Assembly: GCA_012270065.1 (NCBI GenBank)
Contig: JAAXJB010000039.1
Span: 95,824-159,823 of the forward strand
Direction: 5' to 3'
Origin: Rubripirellula sp.
GTDB taxonomy: Bacteria > Planctomycetota > Planctomycetia > Pirellulales > Pirellulaceae
Length of the DNA stretch: 64,000 nt
Of the stretch, positions 8,877 to 17,272 are shown piece by piece. Under the pieces are notes generated by a model. The model did no database searches. It was given only the letters and a program-made list of their open reading frames with translations, and was not told where the DNA came from. The position numbers and the translations under genes were made by a program. The stretch's first letter is position 1. Each line of letters opens with the position of its first letter.

Positions 8877-10100
8877 TTAAGTCAACGACTGTGCCTCACA
8901 TGAAAGCGATTCAAGCATCCTATCCAATTGATTTTTCAACTGCCCCATGATTGGGTCGACCTCACCTCGAGGTGCTTTCGCTGCCGGAACACTGATAGCT
9001 TCACCCACCTGGATCACGACATGTAAAGGCACGCTACTGTCGGCTTTCCCGATAATTGACTCCTGAATACGTTGAATTGTTTCCACAATCCTCGTGTCAG
9101 TGACCTCGTCATCATCAAGATAATTTTCCGGGTAAGAGATGAGTTCCTGAACCATGTCCACGGCCATCACATCCTGACGAAACTTGACTTCTGTCGTATT
9201 TTCAACTCCAGAACCAGCTTCAAAGAAACGTCTGGAAATTTCAGCTCGAATGTTTCGTACGCGGTCCCTTATCGTTTCGATATCTTTGTCATGTTCGATT
9301 TTCAAATCTGCTTCAATGCGTTGCAGTAGATATTGAATCAGCGCATCGCGTCGTTGGGTCATTGTTCCGGACCCGGGGCCACCAAGGTACTGTGCCTCTC
9401 GCAGTGCGAATGCACCGTTAACGATTCGTCTCGTCCTTTGCACCAGTGATAATCCCGGGGGCGTCTGCCAACCAAAACGACGTTCCAGGATCTGCAACTG
9501 CTGGTCAGCCCAAGGGTGCATCTCCTGCGCGCAAAGATACTTGATGGCAATTGGATGAATCACAACCTTGCCCTGTGATTTTTTGTGGCGACGTCGTGCG
9601 GCTGTTCGTGTGATGAAGGCCAAACCATCCAGAAGTGGCTTCAAAACATCATTGCTCCGATTCGTAGTGCCTTCTGGAAACAGAACCAGCGGTCTTTCCG
9701 CCGAAGCCAGAATATCAATCGCTGTATCCAGTGCCTGACGATCAACTCCTTCCCGGTGAATGCTGAAACCACCCATTTTCTGGATTGCGAAACCATCAAA
9801 TCGCCCTTTGTTGAACAGATGCCAAGACGCCATCGCATACACATTCACGTTCAAACTTCGGGCCAGCCACCCAAGTACCAGAGGGTCGGCGTAGCGACAG
9901 TGGTTGGGTGCCAGCAGAATACCGTCACCCCGGTTCAGAGAATCCCGCAGCAGACCGGTGTCACGACACTCCCATGAAACAACCCCTTCCTTGCGTCTCA
10001 GATACCAATCAACCAACCTGAACTTCTGAATCAAGTACGGCCAAATCGATCCACGATGCGGTGGCACGAACTGATATGGCTGATCAAAAACGACAGTCAT
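8877..10100 (-). CDS. PlsC-type 1-acylglycerol-3-phosphate acyltransferase-like protein
   Basis: This is an acyltransferase of the lysophosphatidic-acid family, which works at the inner face of the cytoplasmic membrane in phospholipid synthesis. The catalytic NHCRYAD box (H67 and D72, the H-x4-D motif) and the FPEGTTNRS phosphate-binding box (141-149) are both present. At 407 residues it is longer than typical PlsC (about 240). The C-terminal 190 residues (from about 215) are a charged, mostly helical extension of unknown role. Long two-part acyltransferases of this kind also occur in other bacteria, so the exact acceptor is uncertain. The kinase gene ends its upstream neighbour 41 bases away. 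Confidence 0.85.
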   Translation of the reverse strand: MTVVFDQPYQFVPPHRGSIWPYLIQKFRLVDWYLRRKEGVVSWECRDTGLLRDSLNRGDGILLAPNHCRYADPLVLGWLARSLNVNVYAMASWHLFNKGRFDGFAIQKMGGFSIHREGVDRQALDTAIDILASAERPLVLFPEGTTNRSNDVLKPLLDGLAFITRTAARRRHKKSQGKVVIHPIAIKYLCAQEMHPWADQQLQILERRFGWQTPPGLSLVQRTRRIVNGAFALREAQYLGGPGSGTMTQRRDALIQYLLQRIEADLKIEHDKDIETIRDRVRNIRAEISRRFFEAGSGVENTTEVKFRQDVMAVDMVQELISYPENYLDDDEVTDTRIVETIQRIQESIIGKADSSVPLHVVIQVGEAISVPAAKAPRGEVDPIMGQLKNQLDRMLESLSCEAQSLT

Positions 10101-10141
10101 GCAAATCGTCCGTTAGCTAATCGGCCAATAGAAACATTGCG

Positions 10142-11710
10142 TTACTTGGGGAGTTCGGCGAGCAGATAACCGATGAACAGAGAAATGGCGATGATTGGAA
10201 CAAGCAGTGCAATCATCAGCAGAGGATCAACCCCTCGTGAACGTCTAGTGCCGCCGCTCTTGTGACTTCCACCACTGGCAAGCCTGGCATTACTTCCGTG
10301 TTGCGAGTCTGCAATACCCACATCCGATGCACCTGACCGTGAGACCGACCGCGGTTTGTCAGGTTTGGCTTGCTTCTCACCAACCTGCGAATTCGGTCGA
10401 TAACCAGATTCAGACTGCAGATCGAGAAAACTCCCGCCAACCAGATCTGGCCTTGGCTTGACATCCACAAGTCGACCACTGTCACTTGCACTCAAGCCTT
10501 TCTTTCGAACCAGATTTGACCGGTTATTTGCCAGTGTATCGTCGTTTTTATTGCTGATCGTATCGCCGTGCCGCGACTGACTGTCATCATCATCAAGTGA
10601 GATGGATGACGATTCATCCGTATCAAACTCGGGCATATCACCGAGACCAGCTGTAACCTTCGTTCCCTTGGGAACCTTGCTGGTGAACTTTTCCAGCACC
10701 TCGGCAACATCACTGGCAGATTGATAGCGGTAACGCATATCCTTCTGGATCATCTTGACGCAGATTCCTTCCAGTTCGCCCGGGCAATCAGGCCTCAGTT
10801 GCCGAATCGCAGTCGGCATTTCCGTCTGGTGCTTCGCAATCCGCTGAGCGAGGGTTCCGTCGCTGAAGGGAGGTTTTCCGGTTAACAGGAAGTACATGGT
10901 GCAACCGAGACCGTAAATATCAGCTCGATGATCGACCTCATGACTGTTCAATGCCTGTTCTGGTGCAAGATAGTCGGCAGTACCAAGAACATTCTCGTTG
11001 TTTGCAACGGTCAGCGACTCTTCATCCGTGGCAGTGACAAGCGCAAGTCCCATGTCGAGCAAACGCACAACACCATCCACATCAATCAGCAAGTTTGCAG
11101 GTTTGACATCGCGATGAATCACTCCCTTCTTGTGTGCGTGCGCCAAGCCACGAGCAGCCTGAGCTATCAGATCAGCCACAGTGGAGGGATCAATGGCACC
11201 ATCCCGCTTCACTAACTGCTGGAGATCCAAACCGTCAACGTATTCCATTACGATGTAATGAACATCATCTTCGTTGTCGATGTCGTACGCGAGTACGATA
11301 TTTGGGTGATTCAGAGAAGCGATCGCCTTGGCTTCAAGCATGAAACGAGCGAGATACGTCGCATCATTGACTCTGCTCTTGGGAAGCACCTTGATCGCGC
11401 GTTTGTCGCCCATCTTGACGTGTTCGGCAAGATAGACACTGCTCATGCCACCGGTGCCAATGTGCCCCAAGAGCTTGTACTTGCCGAGGAAAAAACCCTT
11501 GTACTTTCCAGCAAGCAATTTCTCCACATGCCATTCAGTCAGCAGCCCTTCCTTGACAAACAGCGCAGCGAGCTTCTTGGTGCTCGCAGGAAGTCCGCCA
11601 TCGAACTTTTTGCGCACCTTCTCTATCAGGCGTTCCGAGGCTTTCGCATCGGCGATGCCGCTCTTTGCGACCATCTGTAGGAAGCGTTCTGATGTCAGCT
11701 TTTGCGTCAT
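10142..11710 (-). CDS. Membrane-anchored serine/threonine protein kinase
   Basis: This is a Hanks-type kinase of 522 residues. Residues 1-75 form a helical N-terminal domain ending in EGLLTEWHVEKLLAGKYKG, a feature I associate with planctomycete kinases. The kinase domain (about 78-345) has the glycine loop GHIGTGGMSSVYLAEH, Lys107 in RAIKVLPK, the catalytic loop IHRDVKPANLLI with Asp201, and GTADYLAPEQA. The DFG triplet is DMG (219-221), a substitution common in this lineage and still expected to bind magnesium through its Asp. A low-complexity acidic linker (about 360-490) leads to one membrane helix (LLMIALLVPIIAISLFIGYLLAE) near the C terminus, with only a few residues beyond. No sensor domain is visible, so the signal is unknown. 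Confidence 0.94.
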   Translation of the reverse strand: MTQKLTSERFLQMVAKSGIADAKASERLIEKVRKKFDGGLPASTKKLAALFVKEGLLTEWHVEKLLAGKYKGFFLGKYKLLGHIGTGGMSSVYLAEHVKMGDKRAIKVLPKSRVNDATYLARFMLEAKAIASLNHPNIVLAYDIDNEDDVHYIVMEYVDGLDLQQLVKRDGAIDPSTVADLIAQAARGLAHAHKKGVIHRDVKPANLLIDVDGVVRLLDMGLALVTATDEESLTVANNENVLGTADYLAPEQALNSHEVDHRADIYGLGCTMYFLLTGKPPFSDGTLAQRIAKHQTEMPTAIRQLRPDCPGELEGICVKMIQKDMRYRYQSASDVAEVLEKFTSKVPKGTKVTAGLGDMPEFDTDESSSISLDDDDSQSRHGDTISNKNDDTLANNRSNLVRKKGLSASDSGRLVDVKPRPDLVGGSFLDLQSESGYRPNSQVGEKQAKPDKPRSVSRSGASDVGIADSQHGSNARLASGGSHKSGGTRRSRGVDPLLMIALLVPIIAISLFIGYLLAELPK

Positions 11711-12042
11711 GGGCTGCCAGCCGTGACCCCATGGAGTTCGGAGTATCGAAGTGAAAAGATAACAGGTTTCGTTAAGCTGGTTAAGCGACGAGCCGTAAAC
11801 TTACCGTTCTTTCATGAGGACACGCGTGTATCCAGGATCCTGACCGCAGGACTTTTCTGCGGTGTTTTACTGTAAGTCTAGCATACACATGGTGCGACGA
11901 TATTTCCCTGTTTCAAGCCCACTCAGGTCTCCTCGGACGACGGATATACCGGTTAGCATCAGTAAGACCGGTTTCCGCTTTCCCACACTCCCGTACGAAG
12001 AAATCCGGCAAATCACTCAGAACCTGAAACCTCCGAATTCCC
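11711..12042. other. Intergenic region between divergent kinase and DUF2064 genes
   Basis: No gene is visible in these 332 bases, which should contain the promoters of both divergent units. A 7-bp-stem hairpin at 11843-11863 is listed separately. There is also a close direct repeat of GTTAAGC near 11773-11787. I could not support a specific promoter. Confidence 0.4.
11843..11863. other. Hairpin in kinase/DUF2064 intergenic region
   Basis: ACCGCAG at 11843-11849 pairs perfectly with CTGCGGT at 11857-11863 around the loop GACTTTT, followed by GTTTTA on the plus strand. No plus-strand gene ends nearby, so a terminator role has no obvious client. A regulatory leader structure is equally possible. 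Confidence 0.3.
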
Positions 12043-12792
12043 TTGTCCACACAGCCCAATCGCCTCGTTTCCCTCGGAATAATGACAAAATTCTGGACAG
12101 CCGGGAAAGTCAAAACCCGACTAGGAAAGACAATCGGCATGGTGCCAGCCGCGGAATTACATGAGCTTTTTGTCGCAAAACTATGCGATTCACTCGCAAA
12201 TACCGCCGATGAACGCAGCCTTTGCATCACACCCACAGATGACATTTCAAAAGTAAGGTCCGCACTCCGACAATGGCAAGTATCCCCAAAATGGAGGGTC
12301 GTTCCCCAGAGCACGGGTGATCTGGGCGAAAGGATGTGTAGCTGGTTCAAACTCGCTATGGAAACACACGCCAATCAGGCAGCCATTCTCATCGGTGGAG
12401 ATTGCCCGTTATTGACAGATGAAGACATCAGTGAGGCAGCTGGTTTTCTGGATCGATCCGATGTCGTCATTGGGCCCGCATACGATGGAGGTTATTACCT
12501 GCTGGGAATGTCCGGTCCATGGCGTCCTGAAATGGAGACAATATTTCACGGTATTCCGTGGAGCACGAGCAGTGTGCTCTCGCTGACACGCCAGAAATTA
12601 TCTCAAGCAAAGATTACCTTCACTGAACTACAGCAACGTGAGGATGTCGACACCGAAATTGAACTTGCCCATCTCCTGCAAGCCCATAGAAAGAGTGAAC
12701 AGAAAGCTGGCAGAAAAGACGAGAAGTTCTTCAGAAACATTCATTCCATTCTTGAAAGCTCCATGTTCCCAGATGAGGTAGATCATGAGTAA
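12043..12792 (+). CDS. DUF2064 / TIGR04282-type transferase
   Basis: This is a GT-A-like nucleotidyl/glycosyl transferase of the DUF2064 family (CofC-related fold). The reaction is not established. The family signature is the N-terminal strand plus GKVKTRLGKTIG. The visible LVSLGIMTKFWTAGKVKTRLG needs residues before the internal ATG at 12082, so the TTG at 12043 is the better start. IGGDCPLLTDEDISEA carries the conserved aspartate, followed by VIGPAYDGGYYLLGMS, the other family hallmark. Its stop overlaps the start of the glycine oxidase gene by 8 bases, so the two are translationally coupled. The oxidase and flavoprotein downstream suggest a shared small-molecule pathway, which I cannot name. 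Confidence 0.82.
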   Translation: MSTQPNRLVSLGIMTKFWTAGKVKTRLGKTIGMVPAAELHELFVAKLCDSLANTADERSLCITPTDDISKVRSALRQWQVSPKWRVVPQSTGDLGERMCSWFKLAMETHANQAAILIGGDCPLLTDEDISEAAGFLDRSDVVIGPAYDGGYYLLGMSGPWRPEMETIFHGIPWSTSSVLSLTRQKLSQAKITFTELQQREDVDTEIELAHLLQAHRKSEQKAGRKDEKFFRNIHSILESSMFPDEVDHE

Positions 12793-13936
12793 TTCCGTCA
12801 TGATCATTGGTGGGGGCGTGATTGGTCTCAGTGCAGCATGGGAACTTTCCCAACGCGGTTTTCTCGTCACCTTGATCGACAAGGATACGACCGGCGCTGG
12901 AACATCCTGGGCAGGCGCCGGTATTTTACCACCCGCAAATCTGGAACATTCCTGTGATCCCATTGATCAGTTGCGTGGATTGAGTCACAGCTTGTTCCCG
13001 CGTTGGGCAGAAAAATTAAGATCAGAGACGGGGATTGACCCGGAACTGAAACGTTGTGGTGGTCTCTATCTGGCCCAATCCACTGGTGAAATCGCCGCAA
13101 TGTCAGGGATGGCTGAGTATTGGAGGGAAATGGAAATTGAATGCACTCGTCTGACCAAAGACGACTTGCTCCATCACGAACCTGCTCTCGCAACCTGGTG
13201 GCGAAGTAGTGCAAAAGCCGCAGTTTGGCACGTCCCCGATGAATATCAGGTTCGCTCACCAAGGTATCTGCGTGCTCTTTCTGCTGCCTGCAAAAAATCT
13301 GGCGTTGCTTTTGTTGAAAACGCTGAAGTCACAGACATCCGATCCCTGAATGGGCGAGCAGAAATCAAATGTGCCGGTCAGTGGAAAAGTGCCGACAGCA
13401 TTGTACTGACAAGTGGCGTATGGACAGGACAAATCGCAGCATCCCTGCATCTGGACAGGAGCATTGTCCCGATTCGTGGACAGATGCTACTGCTTAAAAC
13501 AGCTCAACCATGGGTTCAAAACATCATCAACATGGGACAACGTTACATCCTCGCCAGAGAAGACGGTCACACGTTGATAGGGTCCAATGAAGAAGAGAGC
13601 GGTTTTGAACTGGGCACAACCGATACCGTCATGGAATCGTTGTTCGATTTTGCCATCGATCTGTTGCCCGATTTGAAATCAGCTGACAAGGTCAAGGCAT
13701 GGTCTGGTCTACGCCCAATGACATTCGATGGATTTCCCATGATTGGGCGTGTACCGGAGATATCAAATCTATATGTTGCTGCAGGTCACCACCGCAGTGG
13801 TATACATCTTTCGCCAGGAACTGCGTTGTTGATTGCTGATATCCTTTGTGAAAAAACACCCGAAATTCCTGTTGACGCGTTTCAAGTCCGAAGACAGGGT
13901 CACATGGAAGCCTCTCAAACTCACACCAATCCATGA
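12785..13936 (+). CDS. thiO: Glycine oxidase-type FAD amine oxidoreductase
   Basis: This is a DAO-superfamily flavoenzyme that oxidises glycine or another small amine; in thiamine synthesis ThiO makes dehydroglycine for the thiazole ring. The FAD-binding motif is at the N terminus (IIGGGVIGLSAAWELSQRG, then a Lys/Asp-rich strand end), followed by GTSWAGAGILPP, a ThiO-like hallmark. SIVPIRGQMLLL and the C-terminal GLRPMTFDGFPMIGR plus GHHRSGIHLSPGTA are the substrate/FAD segments expected in glycine oxidases. The length of 383 residues is normal. It overlaps the DUF2064 gene by 8 bases and the flavoprotein gene downstream by 4 (ATGA). No thiG, thiS or thiE lies beside it, so a thiamine role is inferred only from the family. 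Confidence 0.85.
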   Translation: MSNSVMIIGGGVIGLSAAWELSQRGFLVTLIDKDTTGAGTSWAGAGILPPANLEHSCDPIDQLRGLSHSLFPRWAEKLRSETGIDPELKRCGGLYLAQSTGEIAAMSGMAEYWREMEIECTRLTKDDLLHHEPALATWWRSSAKAAVWHVPDEYQVRSPRYLRALSAACKKSGVAFVENAEVTDIRSLNGRAEIKCAGQWKSADSIVLTSGVWTGQIAASLHLDRSIVPIRGQMLLLKTAQPWVQNIINMGQRYILAREDGHTLIGSNEEESGFELGTTDTVMESLFDFAIDLLPDLKSADKVKAWSGLRPMTFDGFPMIGRVPEISNLYVAAGHHRSGIHLSPGTALLIADILCEKTPEIPVDAFQVRRQGHMEASQTHTNP

Positions 13937-14628
13937 ACACTTCTCACGACAACAATGGTGATTTCACGCTCGATCCCCCGGGGACCATCGCGATTGTGGG
14001 GGCTGGAACGCATGGCATCGAAGCCGGTATCTACGGAAGATTTCTTGGATACAATGTGACAATTCTGGAACAGGGTTCGATTGGGAATCATTTGCTGAAA
14101 GATAGTCATGAAGAGCTGGCAGTTCTTCCCGATCAGTGCCTTTCATCACTGGGATTATCTGCAATTGAAGCTCAACGCGAGGCCGGGAATCCCGAGAGCA
14201 TCCCATTCGTACATCCGACAACTGTCTCTGAGTGGGTTTCTGCTGGTTTGGTCCCCCTATCGCAAACAGACCTGCTGAATGGACGTGTCAAGACAGGACA
14301 CTGCGTTAAAAACATCGATGCAATCGACATTGAACCAGAAGACGGCATGGACACGTCTGATGATTTTGCAGCGGATTTTCTGTTGCACTACATCGATTCA
14401 GAAGGGAACAATGGCGAACTTCGTGCTGAGGCTGTGGTGATAGCAACTGGTGATGAGTGCGATATAAAATTCAGTTTTCCTGTGCCGTGCCCGTATCTTT
14501 ATCGGATCGAATCATCCCTATCTCATGGCACCAGCAACCTAGTTGCTGAACGTCGCCAAATTGTGAAGATCTACTCTTCACTGGGAGGCCGTCACGACCT
14601 GGATTTATACCGCCCCCCAAGAGTATGA
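13933..14628 (+). CDS. Short NAD(P)/FAD-binding protein, apparently lacking its C-terminal half
   Basis: The start is coupled to thiO by an ATGA overlap. After a 16-residue leader comes a dinucleotide-binding fold, IAIVGAGTHGIEAGIYGRFLGYNVTILEQG (GxGxxGxxxG). A second core segment, AEAVVIATGDECD near residues 170-182, matches the ATG motif that closes the first half of pyridine-nucleotide flavoproteins. I recall longer planctomycete relatives, roughly 450 residues, with a second nucleotide-binding half. This one stops at 231, and the final 45 residues do not resemble that half. It could be a domain-sized enzyme partner of ThiO or a decayed gene. No frameshifted remainder is visible in the 220 bases downstream. 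Confidence 0.6.
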   Translation: MNTSHDNNGDFTLDPPGTIAIVGAGTHGIEAGIYGRFLGYNVTILEQGSIGNHLLKDSHEELAVLPDQCLSSLGLSAIEAQREAGNPESIPFVHPTTVSEWVSAGLVPLSQTDLLNGRVKTGHCVKNIDAIDIEPEDGMDTSDDFAADFLLHYIDSEGNNGELRAEAVVIATGDECDIKFSFPVPCPYLYRIESSLSHGTSNLVAERRQIVKIYSSLGGRHDLDLYRPPRV

Positions 14629-14682
14629 ATCCTGACGGTTGTGAGGATCATGTCGGCTGTAGCCAACAGGGGATGCCGGTAA

Positions 14683-14705
14683 GCAAGCGTTTCTTTTCTG
14701 CTTGC
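14683..14705. other. Weak hairpin between the thiO group and the flagellar genes
   Basis: GCAAGC at 14683-14688 pairs with GCTTGC at 14700-14705, with a T-rich 11-base loop. It lies between the end of the oxidase operon and flbD. There is no T-run after the stem, so a terminator is only a possibility. Confidence 0.25.
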
Positions 14706-14849
14706 CGCGACTCGGCGGTCAATGTGTCCTAGCATTGTGTGACGAAGGGAATGCGAGTCCTACTGGACACATCAACCATCGTCATGCGTATCGGCCGCAC
14801 GGGAATGTATTCCCTGCTTGATGGCATCCACGCAGCTCGGGGTAAATAC

Positions 14850-15089
14850 ATGATCAAACTCACTCGACTTGATGGCGAACCGTTTGTCCTAAACGCAGAC
14901 TTGATTCGCTACATCGAACGCCGACCTGACACCTTCATCACGCTTGTGAGTGGTGAACGCATTGTAGTGGGTGAGTCGATGGATGTAGTGATTGAACGCG
15001 CTGTGCAGTACCAGCAGCAGAAGCACTTCATGCCCATGCCAACCGTAAGTCTCACAGCAACTTCGGTTTCTACGCCCGCCACGAACTGA
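14850..15089 (+). CDS. flbD: FlbD-type flagellar protein
   Basis: FlbD is a small protein encoded at the head of motA-motB clusters in many bacteria; its function is not firmly known. The whole of the short family is visible: MIKLTRLDGEPFVLNADLI, then a central IERRPDTFITLVSGERIVVGES and the helix MDVVIERAVQYQQQ. The ATG at 14850 is chosen because the conserved MIKLTRL begins there. The frame extends to 14739, but those 37 residues are not part of the family. The gene has 79 codons and is followed 16 bases later by motA, so it is the likely first gene of the flagellar operon. Confidence 0.88.
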   Translation: MIKLTRLDGEPFVLNADLIRYIERRPDTFITLVSGERIVVGESMDVVIERAVQYQQQKHFMPMPTVSLTATSVSTPATN

Positions 15090-15105
15090 TCATCGCAGAA
15101 AACAA

Positions 15106-15867
15106 ATGGATATTGCCAGTATCGTCGGCCTCATTTTAGCAGTCGGCCTCATTATCGCCTCCATCATGCTTGGAACAGCCCCTTTCGAGGCTTTCCTCGA
15201 TGTACCCTCGATGCTGGTTGTATTTGGAGGTGCAGTTTCCGCAGCCATGATCTGTTTTCCGCTTCAGAGCATGCTCAAAGCTCCCATGATCGCTTTGAAA
15301 GTGCTCATGAACAAGAATGAAGACCGAATCGGTCTGATCAAACAAATTGTCGAACTTGCAGAAACCGCCCGGCGTGATGGACTCCTCGCGTTGGAGTCAA
15401 AAGTTCTGGAAATCGATAACCCGCTGGTAAAGACGGGAATACAAATGGCTGTTGATGGCAGTACGCCTGACGTGGTCGAGGAGGTACTTCGAACAGAGAT
15501 CAACGCCATCGCAAGCCGCCACCGGGAAGGCAAGAGCATCATGGACCAACTGGGAAGATTCGCTCCGGCATATGGCATGATTGGCACACTGATCGGTTTG
15601 ATCATGATGCTTCAGGATATGAGTGATCCGAGTGGTATCGGTAAGGGAATGGCCGTTGCTCTGATTACAACATTGTATGGTGCCATCGTCGCAAACGTAT
15701 TTTTCAGCCCGTTTGCTGAAAAGCTTGGATTAATGAGTCGTAATGAAATGGTCAGCTTTGAAATTGCCGTCCGGGGAGTGATGGCGATCCAATCCGGTGA
15801 AAGCCCGAGAGCAATCGATCAAAAGCTGAGAACCTTCCTGCCTCCAAAGCAACGCGAGATGGAGTAG
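15106..15867 (+). CDS. motA: Flagellar motor stator protein MotA
   Basis: MotA forms, with MotB, the proton- or sodium-driven stator of the flagellar motor in the cytoplasmic membrane. It has 253 residues with membrane helices near 4-23, 34-52, 148-170 and 180-200. The cytoplasmic loop between the second and third helices holds the rotor-contact charges. The stretch GRFAPAYGMIGTLIGLIMMLQ before and within helix 3 is a strong MotA hallmark, and ALITTLYGAIVANVFFSPFAEKL forms helix 4. It follows flbD by 16 bases and precedes motB by 3 bases, a standard operon arrangement. Confidence 0.96.
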   Translation: MDIASIVGLILAVGLIIASIMLGTAPFEAFLDVPSMLVVFGGAVSAAMICFPLQSMLKAPMIALKVLMNKNEDRIGLIKQIVELAETARRDGLLALESKVLEIDNPLVKTGIQMAVDGSTPDVVEEVLRTEINAIASRHREGKSIMDQLGRFAPAYGMIGTLIGLIMMLQDMSDPSGIGKGMAVALITTLYGAIVANVFFSPFAEKLGLMSRNEMVSFEIAVRGVMAIQSGESPRAIDQKLRTFLPPKQREME

Positions 15868-15870
15868 CAG

Positions 15871-16641
15871 ATGGACGATGAACCAGAAGAAATGGGAATC
15901 CCAGAGTGGGTTGTTACCTTCGGCGACATGATGAGTCTGTTGCTGACATTCTTTATCATGCTTGTATCCCTAAGCGAGATCAAAGACGACGAGACCTACC
16001 AGAAGCTGGTTGACTCTGTCCAACGTGAGTTTGGTTATTCACGTTCCGCTGATTCTCTGTCGCCAGGCAAGAAGCGGCCACGCAAGACAGAATTTACACC
16101 ACTTGCCACAACAGGCAGGGCAAAACGTAAAGACACGAGTAAAGGCGGTGTCCCGGTAAAGGCACCCGCCGGTGAAGAACCGCGAGTACGAATCGTTCGA
16201 CCGGGACAATTGACTGCCGTTGGTTCCGTCATTTTCTTCGAAATCGGAAAAGCAACTCTTTCAGCGACAGCACGATCTGAAATCAAACAGCTTGCTGACA
16301 AATTAAGGGGCAAACCACAGAAAATTGAGATTCGCGGCCACGTTTCACCAGCCTATGCGAATCGGGTTGATGACACGAAGCTCACAATCCAACTTGGATT
16401 TGAACGCGCACTCAATGTTCGACAAGCCCTTGTCAACGAAGAAGGCATCAATCCCGCCAGATGCCGCGTTTCCACCGTAGGAGACAGTGAACCAACAGAC
16501 ACATCAGCTTCGGGAGACACGAGCATCCCGAATCCGCGAGTCGAAGTTTTCATGCTGAACGAGTCGTTCGCGGATCCAAGTGAACAGGATTCACAGCGCA
16601 AGACCAATACATCCAGCAATGCAGCAAAGGAGAATCAATAA
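15871..16641 (+). CDS. motB: Flagellar motor stator protein MotB
   Basis: MotB anchors the stator to peptidoglycan and carries the ion-binding aspartate. A short cytoplasmic start is followed by the membrane helix in PEWVVTFGDMMSLLLTFFIML, where the Asp of FGDMM is the expected ion-binding residue. A basic linker (about 60-105) follows. The OmpA-like domain (about 115-230) starts with SVIFFEIGKATLSATARSEI and contains KIEIRGHVSP and the LGFERALNVRQAL helix. Its stop codon shares one base with the fliL start (TAATG), pointing to coupled translation. Confidence 0.95.
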   Translation: MDDEPEEMGIPEWVVTFGDMMSLLLTFFIMLVSLSEIKDDETYQKLVDSVQREFGYSRSADSLSPGKKRPRKTEFTPLATTGRAKRKDTSKGGVPVKAPAGEEPRVRIVRPGQLTAVGSVIFFEIGKATLSATARSEIKQLADKLRGKPQKIEIRGHVSPAYANRVDDTKLTIQLGFERALNVRQALVNEEGINPARCRVSTVGDSEPTDTSASGDTSIPNPRVEVFMLNESFADPSEQDSQRKTNTSSNAAKENQ

Positions 16642-17189
16642 TGGCTGACGAAGACCAACAAGCGGAAGCATCCTCTCCCGCGACCAGTGGCCTAGGTGGT
16701 CGTGGCATGATCATCGCTTTTGTATCCGTCGTTGTTCTCATGGAAACGGCGATGTTCTTCTTTTTTATTCCGAGTGCTGAAGAAGTGAGCGCCTTGGCCG
16801 AAGAACGTCTTGTTGAGTCAATCCAACAAGAGGAAAACATCGCGGAAAAGAAAATCAAGGAAGAAAATCTTAAAAAAGAATTCATCCTGGGAAAGTTCGG
16901 CGAGACATTCAGCCCTCAAGACACGGAATTGACCTACCGCGTCGAAATTGAAGTTTACGGGCTTGTCAAAAACAAAGATGCCGAATTATTCGAGGCAGAG
17001 TTCGAGAAAAAAGAAGGCCGATTGCGGGAAACCATTCGCAAAAAAATCCGTAATAGTGACCTCGAAGAGCTCAGCAAGAACAATCTGGGCTTGCTGGAAC
17101 GACGTATTTTAACAGAATGCAATCACCAACTGAGCGACCATCTGTTGACGGCTGTCGGATTCATCAGCTATCAACTCATTGAACAGTAA
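16641..17189 (+). CDS. fliL: FliL-like flagellar basal body protein
   Basis: FliL is a single-pass inner-membrane protein that surrounds the stator units and modulates torque. After an N-terminal cytoplasmic tail there is one membrane helix (MIIAFVSVVVLMETAMFFFFI, about 24-44). A charged helical linker follows, then a periplasmic domain from about residue 85 with LTYRVEIEVYG and the C-terminal LLERRILTECNHQLS helix. Sequence identity within FliL is low, so the call rests on topology, length (182) and position directly after motB. The next gene is fliN; fliM, which usually sits between, is absent. Confidence 0.85.
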   Translation: MADEDQQAEASSPATSGLGGRGMIIAFVSVVVLMETAMFFFFIPSAEEVSALAEERLVESIQQEENIAEKKIKEENLKKEFILGKFGETFSPQDTELTYRVEIEVYGLVKNKDAELFEAEFEKKEGRLRETIRKKIRNSDLEELSKNNLGLLERRILTECNHQLSDHLLTAVGFISYQLIEQ

Positions 17190-17208
17190 TTCTGCAGTTT
17201 AGTCGTCA

Positions 17209-17235
17209 GTCGTGAAACAGACTGTCGTGAAACAG
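17209..17235. repeat. Tandem repeat, 15-base period, between fliL and fliN
   Basis: GTCGTGAAACAG occurs at 17209-17220 and again, identically, at 17224-17235. It lies in the 83-base gap where fliM would be expected. It looks like a recent slippage duplication. Confidence 0.7.
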
Positions 17236-17272
17236 CTCTGCGTCACGTTCACGTCCAAGGAAGGACAACGCT

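Noticed and set aside
11843..11863. Intrinsic terminator
   Set aside because: No plus-strand gene ends upstream of it and the following T-run is short.
14822..14836. Sigma-54-like element before flbD (TGGCAT ... GC)
   Set aside because: GG and GC have the right 10-base spacing, but the predicted transcription start would fall almost on the flbD ATG at 14850, leaving no room for a ribosome site.
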